Positions 34,769 through 43,288 of a stretch of DNA of 64,000 nt are shown one piece after another. Below the pieces are notes generated by a model. The model searched no databases, was not told the origin of the DNA, and saw only the letters and a program-made list of their open reading frames with translations. The stretch covers positions 46,401 to 110,400 of the forward strand of contig NZ_CAKXZS010000026.1 of assembly GCF_935822925.1 (NCBI RefSeq), given 5' to 3'. The position numbers and the translations under genes were made by a program. This stretch comes from Mesorhizobium ventifaucium. Lineage in GTDB: Bacteria > Pseudomonadota > Alphaproteobacteria > Rhizobiales > Rhizobiaceae. Each line of letters opens with the position of its first letter. Position 1 is the first letter of the stretch.

Positions 34769-34914
34769 CCTTCTCCCCTTGTGGGAGAAGGTGGATTGGC
34801 GCGCAGCGCCAAGACGGTTGAGGGGTGTTGGACGGATCGCCGTCCGTGCCAAGCTGGAACACCCCTCATCCGACCGAGCTTCGCTCGGCCACCTTCTCCC
34901 ACTAGGGGAGAAGG
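34769..34914. repeat. Long inverted repeat (CTCCCC family), copy 1
   Basis: Arm CCTTCTCCCCTTGTGGGAGA (34769) recurs in reverse complement ending at 34914 with one or two changes over 26 bases; inside, TGAGGGGTGTTGGACGGA and the complement GAACACCCCTCATCCGACC also pair. Each arm is itself a small hairpin. Located between the convergent purH and MFS genes. Confidence 0.85.
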
Positions 34915-34924
34915 AAGAGCGCCC

Positions 34925-36304
34925 CTACTCCGCCGGCCGATTATCCGCCGGATACGGCGTGCGGATCAGGATCGCCAGGCCGACGCCGAGGAACAGCACG
35001 ATTGCCGCCATGCCTAGCCGCGACGAGCCGCTGGCCAAGGTGATGGTGGCCACCATGAATGGCGCAGCAAAACTGGTCGCCCGCCCGGCCAGCGCATAGA
35101 TGCCGAAATAGCGGCCTGATTCGGCAGCTGTGACACTGCGCGCCATGTAGGAGCGCGACGATGCCTGCACCGGCCCGAAGGCAAGCCCGATCAGCAGACC
35201 GAAAAAGATGTAGGTTTTTTCGGCCGGTGTACCGAACAACCCGCCGCTATCGACTCCGGGCATCATCCAGGCACCGAACAGCGTGTAGCCCGGCCCGGTC
35301 GAGACGATGCCGATCGTGGCAATGCTGAGCAGGACAAGCGAAATCATCACTATGGTCTTGGAGCCGAGCGCCACGTCGAGGCGTGCGGCAACCAGGCAGC
35401 CGACGATGGCGACGACATTGAGGATGATGCCGAACAGGCCGATCTCGGTGATCGACCAGTGGAACATCGCCGCCGCAAAGGCACTGCCCAACGCAAGCAA
35501 CGCGTTGACGCCGTCCTGGTAGATCATGCGGGCGAGGAGAAAGCGGAAGATGCCGCTGCGCTTGCGTACTTCGCCCAGCGTCGATTTCAGTTCCGACAGC
35601 CCCTCGCGCACCGCCGGGCCAAGGGGAATGCCCTTCGCCGCATCCGGTGTGAAAAAAAACATTGGCAGGATGAACAGGAAATACCAGGCCGCCGATAGCG
35701 GCCCTGTCGCCCGTGCGTCCTCACCGAATTTCGGATCGAGCCCGAGGACCGGGTCGAGGCCGACGATCGTCTTGCCGGTTTCCGGCGAACTGGCCATGAA
35801 GGCGACGACGACGATCAGCGCGATCATGCCGCCGAGATAGCCAAGACCCCATGCCATGTTCGAGATTCGGCCGATTTCGCTCTTGGGCACCAGACGCGGC
35901 ATCATCGAATCGTTGAAGACGGTCGAGAATTCCGCCGCGACCGAGGCCAGCGAAAAGAACAGCACGACCAGAAAAATGTTCGAACCGGGAGCAGCGAACC
36001 ATAGCAGGCAAAGACTGGTGATCTTGATCGCGGCGAAGAGTGCGATCCACGGTTTTCGTGGGCCGGTCTGGTCGGCGATCGAGCCGAGGATCGGCGACAG
36101 AACGGCGATGGCCAGCCCCGCCGCGGCGATGCCGTAACCCCATGCCGCCTGTCCAGTCTCCGGATCGCTCGCCATACGCGAGACGAAATAAGGGCCGAAG
36201 ATGAAGGTGGTGATGACCGTGAAGAACGGCTGCGCCGCCCAGTCGAACAGCATCCATCCCCAGATGCCGCGTTCCGGCGCTCGCTGCACTGCTACCTCGG
36301 CCAT
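34925..36304 (-). CDS. MFS transporter, UMF1/Atg22-like
   Basis: A 459-residue 12-helix permease beginning MAEVAVQRAPERGIWGWMLF; the DWAAQPFFTVITTFIFGPYF segment is the UMF1 (vacuole effluxer Atg22-like) family start. The substrate is unknown in bacteria; amino acid export is known for the yeast Atg22 protein. ATG 36304 follows GGGAGG by four bases; GTG 36316 four codons upstream is an alternative. It runs away from the glutamate dehydrogenase gene, on the same strand, with 94 bases between. Confidence 0.87.
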   Translation of the reverse strand: MAEVAVQRAPERGIWGWMLFDWAAQPFFTVITTFIFGPYFVSRMASDPETGQAAWGYGIAAAGLAIAVLSPILGSIADQTGPRKPWIALFAAIKITSLCLLWFAAPGSNIFLVVLFFSLASVAAEFSTVFNDSMMPRLVPKSEIGRISNMAWGLGYLGGMIALIVVVAFMASSPETGKTIVGLDPVLGLDPKFGEDARATGPLSAAWYFLFILPMFFFTPDAAKGIPLGPAVREGLSELKSTLGEVRKRSGIFRFLLARMIYQDGVNALLALGSAFAAAMFHWSITEIGLFGIILNVVAIVGCLVAARLDVALGSKTIVMISLVLLSIATIGIVSTGPGYTLFGAWMMPGVDSGGLFGTPAEKTYIFFGLLIGLAFGPVQASSRSYMARSVTAAESGRYFGIYALAGRATSFAAPFMVATITLASGSSRLGMAAIVLFLGVGLAILIRTPYPADNRPAE

Positions 36305-36397
36305 ATGCCCTCCCACGAACGGTGCCCCCGAAGCGGGGAACCGTTTCGCTCTATAGCGCAGTTCCTGCCGGCAATCGCGCGCGATTCGGAAGACTTC

Positions 36398-39300
36398 TCA
36401 CAGCGCCGTCAGGTCATTGATCAGCCCCGATGCCACCGACAGCCGCGACACGGTGATATCGCCGCCCTCGGTCAACGCCTGCAGCCGCTCGCGGATGCGC
36501 CCGACTCTCTCGCCGCCGGCCTCCAGCCATGCCGCCACCGGGTCCGCCGCTTCGGCATGGCCGGTGAGCGCCGCCACGGCGATGCCGCGCCTAGCTGCGC
36601 CGATCGTGTCGATGGCGCGGGAAAGCGCCAATTGATCATAGTAGTCGGACGGCGCGATCGAGCGCGCCGCATCCTCGACGCGCGGAATGCGGAAGGCATC
36701 GCTGACCGCGAAAAACGCCTTCGCGGCGGCGATGATGTCGGCATTCGCCGTTCGGGCCGTCAGCGCGATGTCTGGCACGACGCCGGCCACATCGGTCAGC
36801 GCCAGATGTTCTGCCAGCTGTTCGGGCGCGCCGCCCTTGGCCAGACCATGCCGCCGCTCCTCGATCCGCTCGCGCGAGAAGGCCGGCAGCAGCGACGTGA
36901 GCTTCGGCTCCAGTGCCTTGCGAGCGTCCTGCAACTCGGCGATCCGTTGGCGGAGCGGAGCGGTGCTGGAATCGTTCTTGAGATACCAGCCGCTGGCGAC
37001 ATAAGTGAGCCGACTGACGGCTTGATAAAGGTCGAGCTGCACCTGTCCGTCGATCTGGTTGTCGAGCGCGTCGATCTGGCGATAGAGCGCCGGCAAGCCA
37101 AAGCCGTCGCGCACCACTGCGAAGGTCCGGACCACGTCGGCCGCGCTGCGGCCGGTTGCTTCCTGCAGCCTGTTAACGAAGGGTGGGCCGCCGCGATTGA
37201 CCAGATCGTTGGCGACGACACGGGCGATGATTTCGCGGCGCAGGCGGTGGTCATGGATTTCGGCCGCGAATTTCTTCGCCATACGGTCCGGAAAATAGCC
37301 CATCAGGTCACGGTCGAAATGCGGATCGTCCGGCACGTCGCTGGCCACAATGTCGGAAAACAGCACGATCTTGGCATAGGCCAGCAGCACGCCGAGCTCG
37401 GCCCTGGTCAGCGGCTCGCCACGCGCCTCGCGCTCGGCAAGGGCTACCGGCGACGGCAGAGCTTCGACATTGCGGTCGAGCAGGCCGCGCGCCTCGAGTG
37501 CTGCCATGAAACGGCTCTGATGGGCGATATCGGCAAGGCCGCGCTTGCGGGCAAGCGACAGCGCGAGCGTCTGCTCGTAATTGTTGGACAGCACCAGCGC
37601 GCTCACCTCGTCGGTCATCTCGGCCAGAAGCTTGTTGCGCGCTGGGCGGGTCAGCGCTCCCTTGCGCATGGCGGAAGCCAGCGCAATCTTGATGTTGACC
37701 TCGACGTCGGAGCAGTTGACGCCGCCCGAATTGTCGATGGCGTCGGAATTGCAGCGCCCGCCATTCAGCCCCAACTCGATGCGGGCCCGCTGCGTCGCGC
37801 CGAGATTGGCGCCCTCGCCGATAACCTTGGCACGCACGTCGAGCGCGGTCACCCGAATGGCATCGTTGGCGCGATCGCCGACATCCTGGTTGCTTTCTGT
37901 CGATGCCCTGAGATACGTGCCGATGCCGCCGAACCACAAAAGGTCGACCGGCGCCTTGAGGATGGCACTCATGATCTCGACCGGCGAGGCGGTCGTCTTG
38001 CCGAGGCCGATCGCCGCGGCCGCGGCCGGCGGCAGCGTGATCGACTTCTGGCTGCGCGAGACGATGACGCCGCCTTCGGACAGTTTTGTCTTGTCGTAGT
38101 CCTGCCAGCTCGAACGGGCGAGGGCGAACATGCGTCGGCGCTCGGCCATCGAAGCCGCCATGTCGGGATCGGGATCGATGAAGATGTCGCGATGATCGAA
38201 GGCGGCGATCAACCGGGTCTGCTCGGACAGGAGCATGCCGTTGCCGAACACATCGCCCGACATGTCGCCGACGCCGACAACGGTGAAGGGTGTGGTCTGG
38301 ATGTCGCGGTTCATCTCGCGGAAATGCCGCTTGACCGCTTCCCAGGCGCCCTTGGCGGTGATGCCCATCTTCTTGTGGTCATAACCGGCCGAGCCGCCGC
38401 TGGCGAAGGCGTCGTCGAGCCAGAAGCCATGCTTCTCGCTGATGGCATTGGCGGTGTCGGAAAAGGTCGCCGTGCCTTTGTCGGCGGCGACGACGAAATA
38501 GGGATCGTCCTGGTCGCGCCGTACCACACCGGCTAGCGGAATGACGCCGTCCAGGCCGATATTGTCGGTGATCGACAACAGGCTGGAGACGTAATTCTTG
38601 TACGCGGATGCGCCGGCTTCGAAGATGGCGTCGCGGCCGCTGCCCATCGGCAGCTTTTTCGGATAGAAGCCGCCCTTGGCGCCGACCGGCACGATCACCG
38701 CGTTCTTGACCTGCTGCGCCTTGACCAGGCCGAGCACCTCGGTGCGGTAGTCCTGGGCGCGGTCCGACCAGCGCAGGCCGCCGCGGGCGACCGGGCCGAA
38801 GCGCAGATGCACGCCCTCGACCTCGGAACCGTAGACGAAGATCTCCCGCCACGGCCGCGGCGCCGGCAGGCCGTCGACCGCTTGCGAGTCGAGCTTGACC
38901 GCCAGCGACTGGCCCTTCTCCTTCAGATCGGGAACGAAATGATTGGTGCGCAGCGAGGCTTCGATCAAATTGAGGTAGCGACGGATGATGGTGTCGTCAT
39001 CGATGTTGGGAACCTCTTCCAGCGCATCCCTGATCTTGGCCTTGAGGTGCTTGGCCGCGACCACCCCTTCAATCTGCGCCGTCGGTCCGAGGCGGGCGAC
39101 GAACAGCTCATGCAGGCCACGAGCGATCTCCGGATAGCGGTTGAGCGCGGCGGCAATGAAATCCTGGCTCTGCGGGATGCCGGCCTGCTGGAGATAGCGG
39201 CCATAGGCGCGCAGGATGGTGACCTCGCTCGACCACAGGCCGGCGGTCTGGGCAAGGCCGTTATAGCCGTCATTGTCGATGTCGCCGCGCCAGACGGAAA

Positions 39301-41206
39301 GGAACGCGTCTTCGAACAGCGCGCCGCGGTCGCCAAGGTCGATTGGCTTGCCGTAGCTGTTTTCGAGCTCCATGTCGTGGATGAAGACCATGCCCGGCTG
39401 ATCACTATTGATCATGCCGGAAGCCTCATCGCCGACCTCGAAGGTGCGCTCGCTGATAACGCGGAAACCGATGTTCTCCAGCACCGGCACCCGCCGCGAC
39501 AGCGCCACCGGGCTGCCATGGTAATAGATCTTCAGCGCCGCCTGATGCGGTTCCTGGTTGGCGTGACGGTAATAGTCGATGGCGATCGGATTGGCCGCGC
39601 TGATCCTGGCGATGCGCCCGGCATCGGCCAAGGCCTCCGCCGGCGAGAAGCTGTCGCGATAGCTCCCCGAGAAGCGCGAGGCGATCGCCGTCAGCGCCGC
39701 ATCGGCGCCGGTCTCGGCCGCGGTCTCGCGCAGCACGTCGTCCCAGGTCCGCACGATGGCGCGGATCGCTGCCTCGATCGTCGACTGGTCGACCTTCGGC
39801 GTCTTGCCGCCGGAACGGCCGATGATGAAGTGGACACGAGCCAGCCCGCCTTCCGGGAAGGCCGGGTAGTAGGCCGACAGCCGGCCTTCGAACACCGTCT
39901 TCAGATAGGTGCCGATCTTCTCGCGCACGACGCTGTCATAACGGTCGCGCGGCACGAAGACGAGGATCGAGACGAAGCGGTCGAACTGATCGGCGCGCAC
40001 CAGCGCTCTGACGCGTGGCCGCTCGACCAGCCCCAGAATGGCTTCGGCGTGCTTGCGCAGGATCGGCACCGGAACCTGGAACAGCTCGTCACGCGGATAG
40101 CTCTCCAGCACGTTGATCAGTGCCTTGCCGGAGTGGTCTTCAGGGTTGAAACCGGATTTGGCGATGATGGTTTCGGCTTTCGACCTGAGATAAGGGATCT
40201 TCATCACCGAGCGCGTGTAGGCGGTCGAGGTGAACAGGCCGACGATGCGCAACTCGCCGGCGAGCACGCCCTTGGCGGTGTAGGTCTTGACGCCGATGTA
40301 ATCGAGATAGATGCGGCGGTGCACCGACGATTTGGCGTTGGCCTTAGTGACGATCAGCGGTTCCGGCCCGTGCAGAAAGGCGCGGATTTCCGGCGTCGTC
40401 GTCACCGCTTCGGTGCCGCGCCGCAGCACCAGCACGTCGGGATCGGAGAGGATGCCGAGGCCGGGCTTTTCGGTGCGCTCCAGCGTGCCGCTCTTCTCGC
40501 CGCCGGTATATTTGAACTCGCGCATGCCGAGGAAGGTGAAATTGTCGTCGCGCAGCCATTCGAGAAAGGCGATCGCTTCAGTGACATGGGCCTTGTCGAG
40601 CGGCACCGGAGCGTAGCGGAACTCCGAGATCGCCTGGTCGAGGCGGGCCAGCATCGGCTTCCAGTCGGTGACAGCGGCGCGCACCTGGCTTAATATTTTC
40701 TTCAACCGCTCGGCCAATGCCTCGGCCTGATCGGCCGAAAGACGGGCGATATGGACGTGGATGACGCTCAGCCGCTCATGACTGTGATCGCCCTTGGCAA
40801 AGCCGCCATCGCCGAGGATTTCGTCGACGCCGCTCTTGCCGTGTCTGACGACGATGACCGGGTGGGTAACCAGCAGCGGTTCGCCGGCGCTCTCGGTGAT
40901 CTCGCCGAGGATGGAATCGAACAGGAACGGCATGTTGTCGTTGACGACGGTGATTACCGTCATCGGCCTGCCCTGGCGGACGACACCGGAATCGACGTCT
41001 ATGGCGACGAGGCAATCGCCTTTCTTGTGCCTGGCGACGGCGCGTCCGGCGAGATCGGCGGCGCGTTCGAGGGCGGTGACCTCATAGGCGGCGACATCTT
41101 CGGCCGGCGCTCGGGCCAGCAGATAGTCGGCAAGCCTGCCGGGTTTCTCGCTGCCCCTGGCCGTGCTTATCTTTTTCAACTGGCTTGCAGATTTCAGGCC
41201 GGCCAT
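36398..41206 (-). CDS. NAD-specific glutamate dehydrogenase, 180-kDa class
   Basis: A 1602-residue large GDH (class GdhB in Pseudomonas, Gdh in Caulobacter), converting glutamate to 2-oxoglutarate and ammonium. The N-terminal half holds ACT-like regulatory modules; the catalytic core begins near residue 720 (LRFGPVARGGLRWSDRAQDY) with the glutamate/NAD region GGIGTYLRAS and IDNSGGVNCSDVEVN around 1160-1185. Length agrees with the family (about 1600). GGGAGG before ATG 41206 supports that start over ATG 41227. It is catabolic, used when glutamate or histidine is the carbon source. No frame damage seen over 4.8 kb. Confidence 0.96.
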   Translation of the reverse strand: MAGLKSASQLKKISTARGSEKPGRLADYLLARAPAEDVAAYEVTALERAADLAGRAVARHKKGDCLVAIDVDSGVVRQGRPMTVITVVNDNMPFLFDSILGEITESAGEPLLVTHPVIVVRHGKSGVDEILGDGGFAKGDHSHERLSVIHVHIARLSADQAEALAERLKKILSQVRAAVTDWKPMLARLDQAISEFRYAPVPLDKAHVTEAIAFLEWLRDDNFTFLGMREFKYTGGEKSGTLERTEKPGLGILSDPDVLVLRRGTEAVTTTPEIRAFLHGPEPLIVTKANAKSSVHRRIYLDYIGVKTYTAKGVLAGELRIVGLFTSTAYTRSVMKIPYLRSKAETIIAKSGFNPEDHSGKALINVLESYPRDELFQVPVPILRKHAEAILGLVERPRVRALVRADQFDRFVSILVFVPRDRYDSVVREKIGTYLKTVFEGRLSAYYPAFPEGGLARVHFIIGRSGGKTPKVDQSTIEAAIRAIVRTWDDVLRETAAETGADAALTAIASRFSGSYRDSFSPAEALADAGRIARISAANPIAIDYYRHANQEPHQAALKIYYHGSPVALSRRVPVLENIGFRVISERTFEVGDEASGMINSDQPGMVFIHDMELENSYGKPIDLGDRGALFEDAFLSVWRGDIDNDGYNGLAQTAGLWSSEVTILRAYGRYLQQAGIPQSQDFIAAALNRYPEIARGLHELFVARLGPTAQIEGVVAAKHLKAKIRDALEEVPNIDDDTIIRRYLNLIEASLRTNHFVPDLKEKGQSLAVKLDSQAVDGLPAPRPWREIFVYGSEVEGVHLRFGPVARGGLRWSDRAQDYRTEVLGLVKAQQVKNAVIVPVGAKGGFYPKKLPMGSGRDAIFEAGASAYKNYVSSLLSITDNIGLDGVIPLAGVVRRDQDDPYFVVAADKGTATFSDTANAISEKHGFWLDDAFASGGSAGYDHKKMGITAKGAWEAVKRHFREMNRDIQTTPFTVVGVGDMSGDVFGNGMLLSEQTRLIAAFDHRDIFIDPDPDMAASMAERRRMFALARSSWQDYDKTKLSEGGVIVSRSQKSITLPPAAAAAIGLGKTTASPVEIMSAILKAPVDLLWFGGIGTYLRASTESNQDVGDRANDAIRVTALDVRAKVIGEGANLGATQRARIELGLNGGRCNSDAIDNSGGVNCSDVEVNIKIALASAMRKGALTRPARNKLLAEMTDEVSALVLSNNYEQTLALSLARKRGLADIAHQSRFMAALEARGLLDRNVEALPSPVALAEREARGEPLTRAELGVLLAYAKIVLFSDIVASDVPDDPHFDRDLMGYFPDRMAKKFAAEIHDHRLRREIIARVVANDLVNRGGPPFVNRLQEATGRSAADVVRTFAVVRDGFGLPALYRQIDALDNQIDGQVQLDLYQAVSRLTYVASGWYLKNDSSTAPLRQRIAELQDARKALEPKLTSLLPAFSRERIEERRHGLAKGGAPEQLAEHLALTDVAGVVPDIALTARTANADIIAAAKAFFAVSDAFRIPRVEDAARSIAPSDYYDQLALSRAIDTIGAARRGIAVAALTGHAEAADPVAAWLEAGGERVGRIRERLQALTEGGDITVSRLSVASGLINDLTAL

Positions 41207-41341
41207 GTCGCTAATCCCTCCCGTCATATATTTTGCGACTATGGTAGCAGATGACCGATATTTGGCGACAAAGGTTTGACCGCTTGCGACGAAATGTCGG
41301 GATTCGCCGGTGGGTCACCGAAAATGAGGAGAAAATCCGCC

Positions 41342-41905
41342 ATGAAAGACAAAATCATCGCACTTGACCTCGCGCCTGCGGAACAGAGCGAAGCGACGAA
41401 AGCCTATTTCGCCAAATGCGAAGAGAAGCTCGGCCTCGTCCCCAATGTGCTTTTGGCCTACGCTTTCGACGAGACGAAGCTGCGCGCCTTCACCGATATG
41501 TATAACGATCTGATGCTGGGCCAATCCGGCCTGTCGAAGCTGGAGCGTGAGATGATCGCAGTCGCCGTCTCCTCCATCAATCATTGCTACTATTGCCTTG
41601 CCGCCCATGGCGCGGCGGTGCGCCAGCTTTCCGGCGACCCAGCCTTTGGCGAGATGATGGTGATGAATTTCCGAGCCGCCGACCTTTCCGCGAGACAGAA
41701 GGCGATGCTTGAATTCGCGGTGAAGCTGACCGAGCAGCCGGCGAAAATCGTCGGGGCCGACCGTGCAACGCTGCGTGAGGCCGGCTTTTCCGATCGCGAC
41801 ATCTGGGACATCGCCTCGACCGCCGCCTTCTTCAACATGTCGAACCGGGTGGCGGCGGCGGTCGACATGCGGCCGAACGATGAATACCACGCGATGGCGC
41901 GGTGA
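41342..41905 (+). CDS. AhpD/carboxymuconolactone decarboxylase-like peroxidase family
   Basis: A 187-residue all-helical protein of the CMD/AhpD family with the redox pair C82-x2-C85 and H89 in INHCYYCLAAHG, as in peroxidase-related proteins (DUF of the YciW/Uxs type). Probable role is hydroperoxide reduction. The ATG at 41342 follows GAGGAG; further upstream codons in frame are not conserved. It is divergent from the giant GDH gene with 135 bases between. Confidence 0.88.
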   Translation: MKDKIIALDLAPAEQSEATKAYFAKCEEKLGLVPNVLLAYAFDETKLRAFTDMYNDLMLGQSGLSKLEREMIAVAVSSINHCYYCLAAHGAAVRQLSGDPAFGEMMVMNFRAADLSARQKAMLEFAVKLTEQPAKIVGADRATLREAGFSDRDIWDIASTAAFFNMSNRVAAAVDMRPNDEYHAMAR

Positions 41906-42033
41906 GTGCGAGTCAACCGAACCGTACCTTAGCTATGGCGCATTCCCGTTGCGTCTTTGCCGGTTTGGTCCGATGATTGCCCCTGCGGCGTGACCGCATG
42001 TCGGTTCGACGCCGCTGATCAACGGAGGAGAAC

Positions 42034-42357
42034 ATGGCGAAATTTCTCTATGTGTATCATGGCTCGGGCAAGATGCCGACCGATGAGGCCGAACGGAAAG
42101 CAGCGATGGATGCCTGGAACGGCTGGTACGACAAGCTTGGCTCGGCCGTGGTCGACGGCGGCAATCCGGTTGGAATGTCGAAGACCGTGCTGCCCGGCGG
42201 CAAGGTCGAGAACAATGGCGGCAGCAATCCGACTGCCGGTTACACAATCATCGAAGCGAAAGACATCGACGATGCCGTCGACAAGGCCAAGGATTGTCCT
42301 ATCCTGAGCGATCCGGGTTTCAGCGTCGAGATCGCGCCAATCATCGAAATGGGCTGA
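42034..42357 (+). CDS. YCII-related (DGPF) domain protein
   Basis: 107 residues, single alpha/beta (ferredoxin-like) domain starting MAKFLYVYHGSGKMPTDEAE and ending ADIKDCP-like KDCPILSDPGFSVEIAPI; this is the YCII/DGPF layout. Biochemical role unknown in most members; some are linked with ECF sigma factors, but none is next to it here. Preceded by a strong ribosome site GGAGGAGAAC. Convergent with the LysE-type exporter. Confidence 0.82.
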   Translation: MAKFLYVYHGSGKMPTDEAERKAAMDAWNGWYDKLGSAVVDGGNPVGMSKTVLPGGKVENNGGSNPTAGYTIIEAKDIDDAVDKAKDCPILSDPGFSVEIAPIIEMG

Positions 42358-42366
42358 CGCAACGGC

Positions 42367-42981
42367 TCAGGATCGAGCCGCGATCGCCGCCGCGGCACCG
42401 GCCATGGTTGTGGCGCTGACGCGGTTGGCGATCTTCATTGCCCGCTTGCTCTTCAGCAGTTTTCGCGCCTGCGCTGCCGCAATCACCCAGGCCAGATCGA
42501 TGGCAACCAGGACCACCGCCATGGTCAGCGTCAGCTCGACCCAGCCGACGACCGTCACCGAGGCGAGATCGATGATGGTCGGCAGCAGCGCCAGGTAGAA
42601 CATCATGATCTTGGGATTGCCGAGCGTCACCGCCATGCCGGCAAGGAACAGTTTGACCGCCGACTCCTCGCGCGGCATCTCGCCCTCGCGCGCCTCGACC
42701 GGGGCCGTCCACATCTTCCATGCGAGATAGGCGAGATAGGCGACGCCGACCCATTTCAGCACGACGAAGGCGAAATGGAAGGTCTGCGCCACCACCGCCA
42801 GCCCGAACACCGCCAGCGACAGCCAGATGCCCTCGCCGATCCACATGGCGAGCAGGAACGGGAACACGTCGCGAAAGCCCTTTGCGATGACCCGCGCCAC
42901 CAGAGCGGCAATCGAGGGGCCGGGCGAGCCGGCGGCGACGAAAAGGGCGGCGGCGAAGACCAGAAGCGAGGTGACGTGCAT
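42367..42981 (-). CDS. LysE/RhtB-family amino-acid exporter
   Basis: 204 residues with about six membrane helices. The helix 1 motif PGPSIAALVAR (normally PGP-x-x-L), GEGIWLSLAVFGL and GNPKIMMFYLALLP are hallmarks of the LysE/RhtB family. Exports amino acids or homoserine lactone-like compounds; the substrate is not predictable. The start at 42981 (GAAGGCAC upstream) fits family length; the frame continues upstream into repeat-like DNA with no homology. Confidence 0.92.
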   Translation of the reverse strand: MHVTSLLVFAAALFVAAGSPGPSIAALVARVIAKGFRDVFPFLLAMWIGEGIWLSLAVFGLAVVAQTFHFAFVVLKWVGVAYLAYLAWKMWTAPVEAREGEMPREESAVKLFLAGMAVTLGNPKIMMFYLALLPTIIDLASVTVVGWVELTLTMAVVLVAIDLAWVIAAAQARKLLKSKRAMKIANRVSATTMAGAAAAIAARS

Positions 42982-43078
42982 GTGAGTGCCTTCGAGCGTC
43001 AGAGAGCCAAGGATATCCGATCGGCGGCGATTTGGCACCCTGCAGTTGCAAAGAACTTTGCCCTCTGAAGAGTCGTCG

Positions 43079-43254
43079 GCGCCGCCCCTCATCTGGCTGC
43101 CGCCATCTTCTCCCCGTGAACGGGGAGAAGGGCGCCGTCATCGACGGTTTCGCCACTTACCAGCGTTGCAAAGAATGAACGCCGAGGGTGCGGTCAGCGG
43201 TCTTCTCCCCGTTCACGGGGAGAAGGTGCCGGCAGGCGGATGAGGGGCAGCGCC
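43079..43254. repeat. Long inverted repeat (CTCCCC family), copy 2
   Basis: Arms of about 53 bases each: GGCGCCGCCCCTCATCTGGC... at 43079-43130 and its near-exact complement at 43202-43254, with TTCTCCCCGTGAACGGGGAGAA (a 22-base hairpin region, 43108-43129) in both arms. The spacer is about 71 bases. It fills most of the gap between the lysE-type gene and typA. Confidence 0.88.
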
Positions 43255-43288
43255 GACCTCCTTCAAGGAGGCAAAATCGACATCGCCC

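Noticed and set aside
38807..40693. A 628-codon plus-strand frame opposite glutamate dehydrogenase.
   Set aside because: Shadow frame; the minus-strand protein is continuous and conserved.
43079..43254. CRISPR array, because of repeated blocks.
   Set aside because: The repeats are inverted, not direct, and there are only two with no regular spacers or cas genes.
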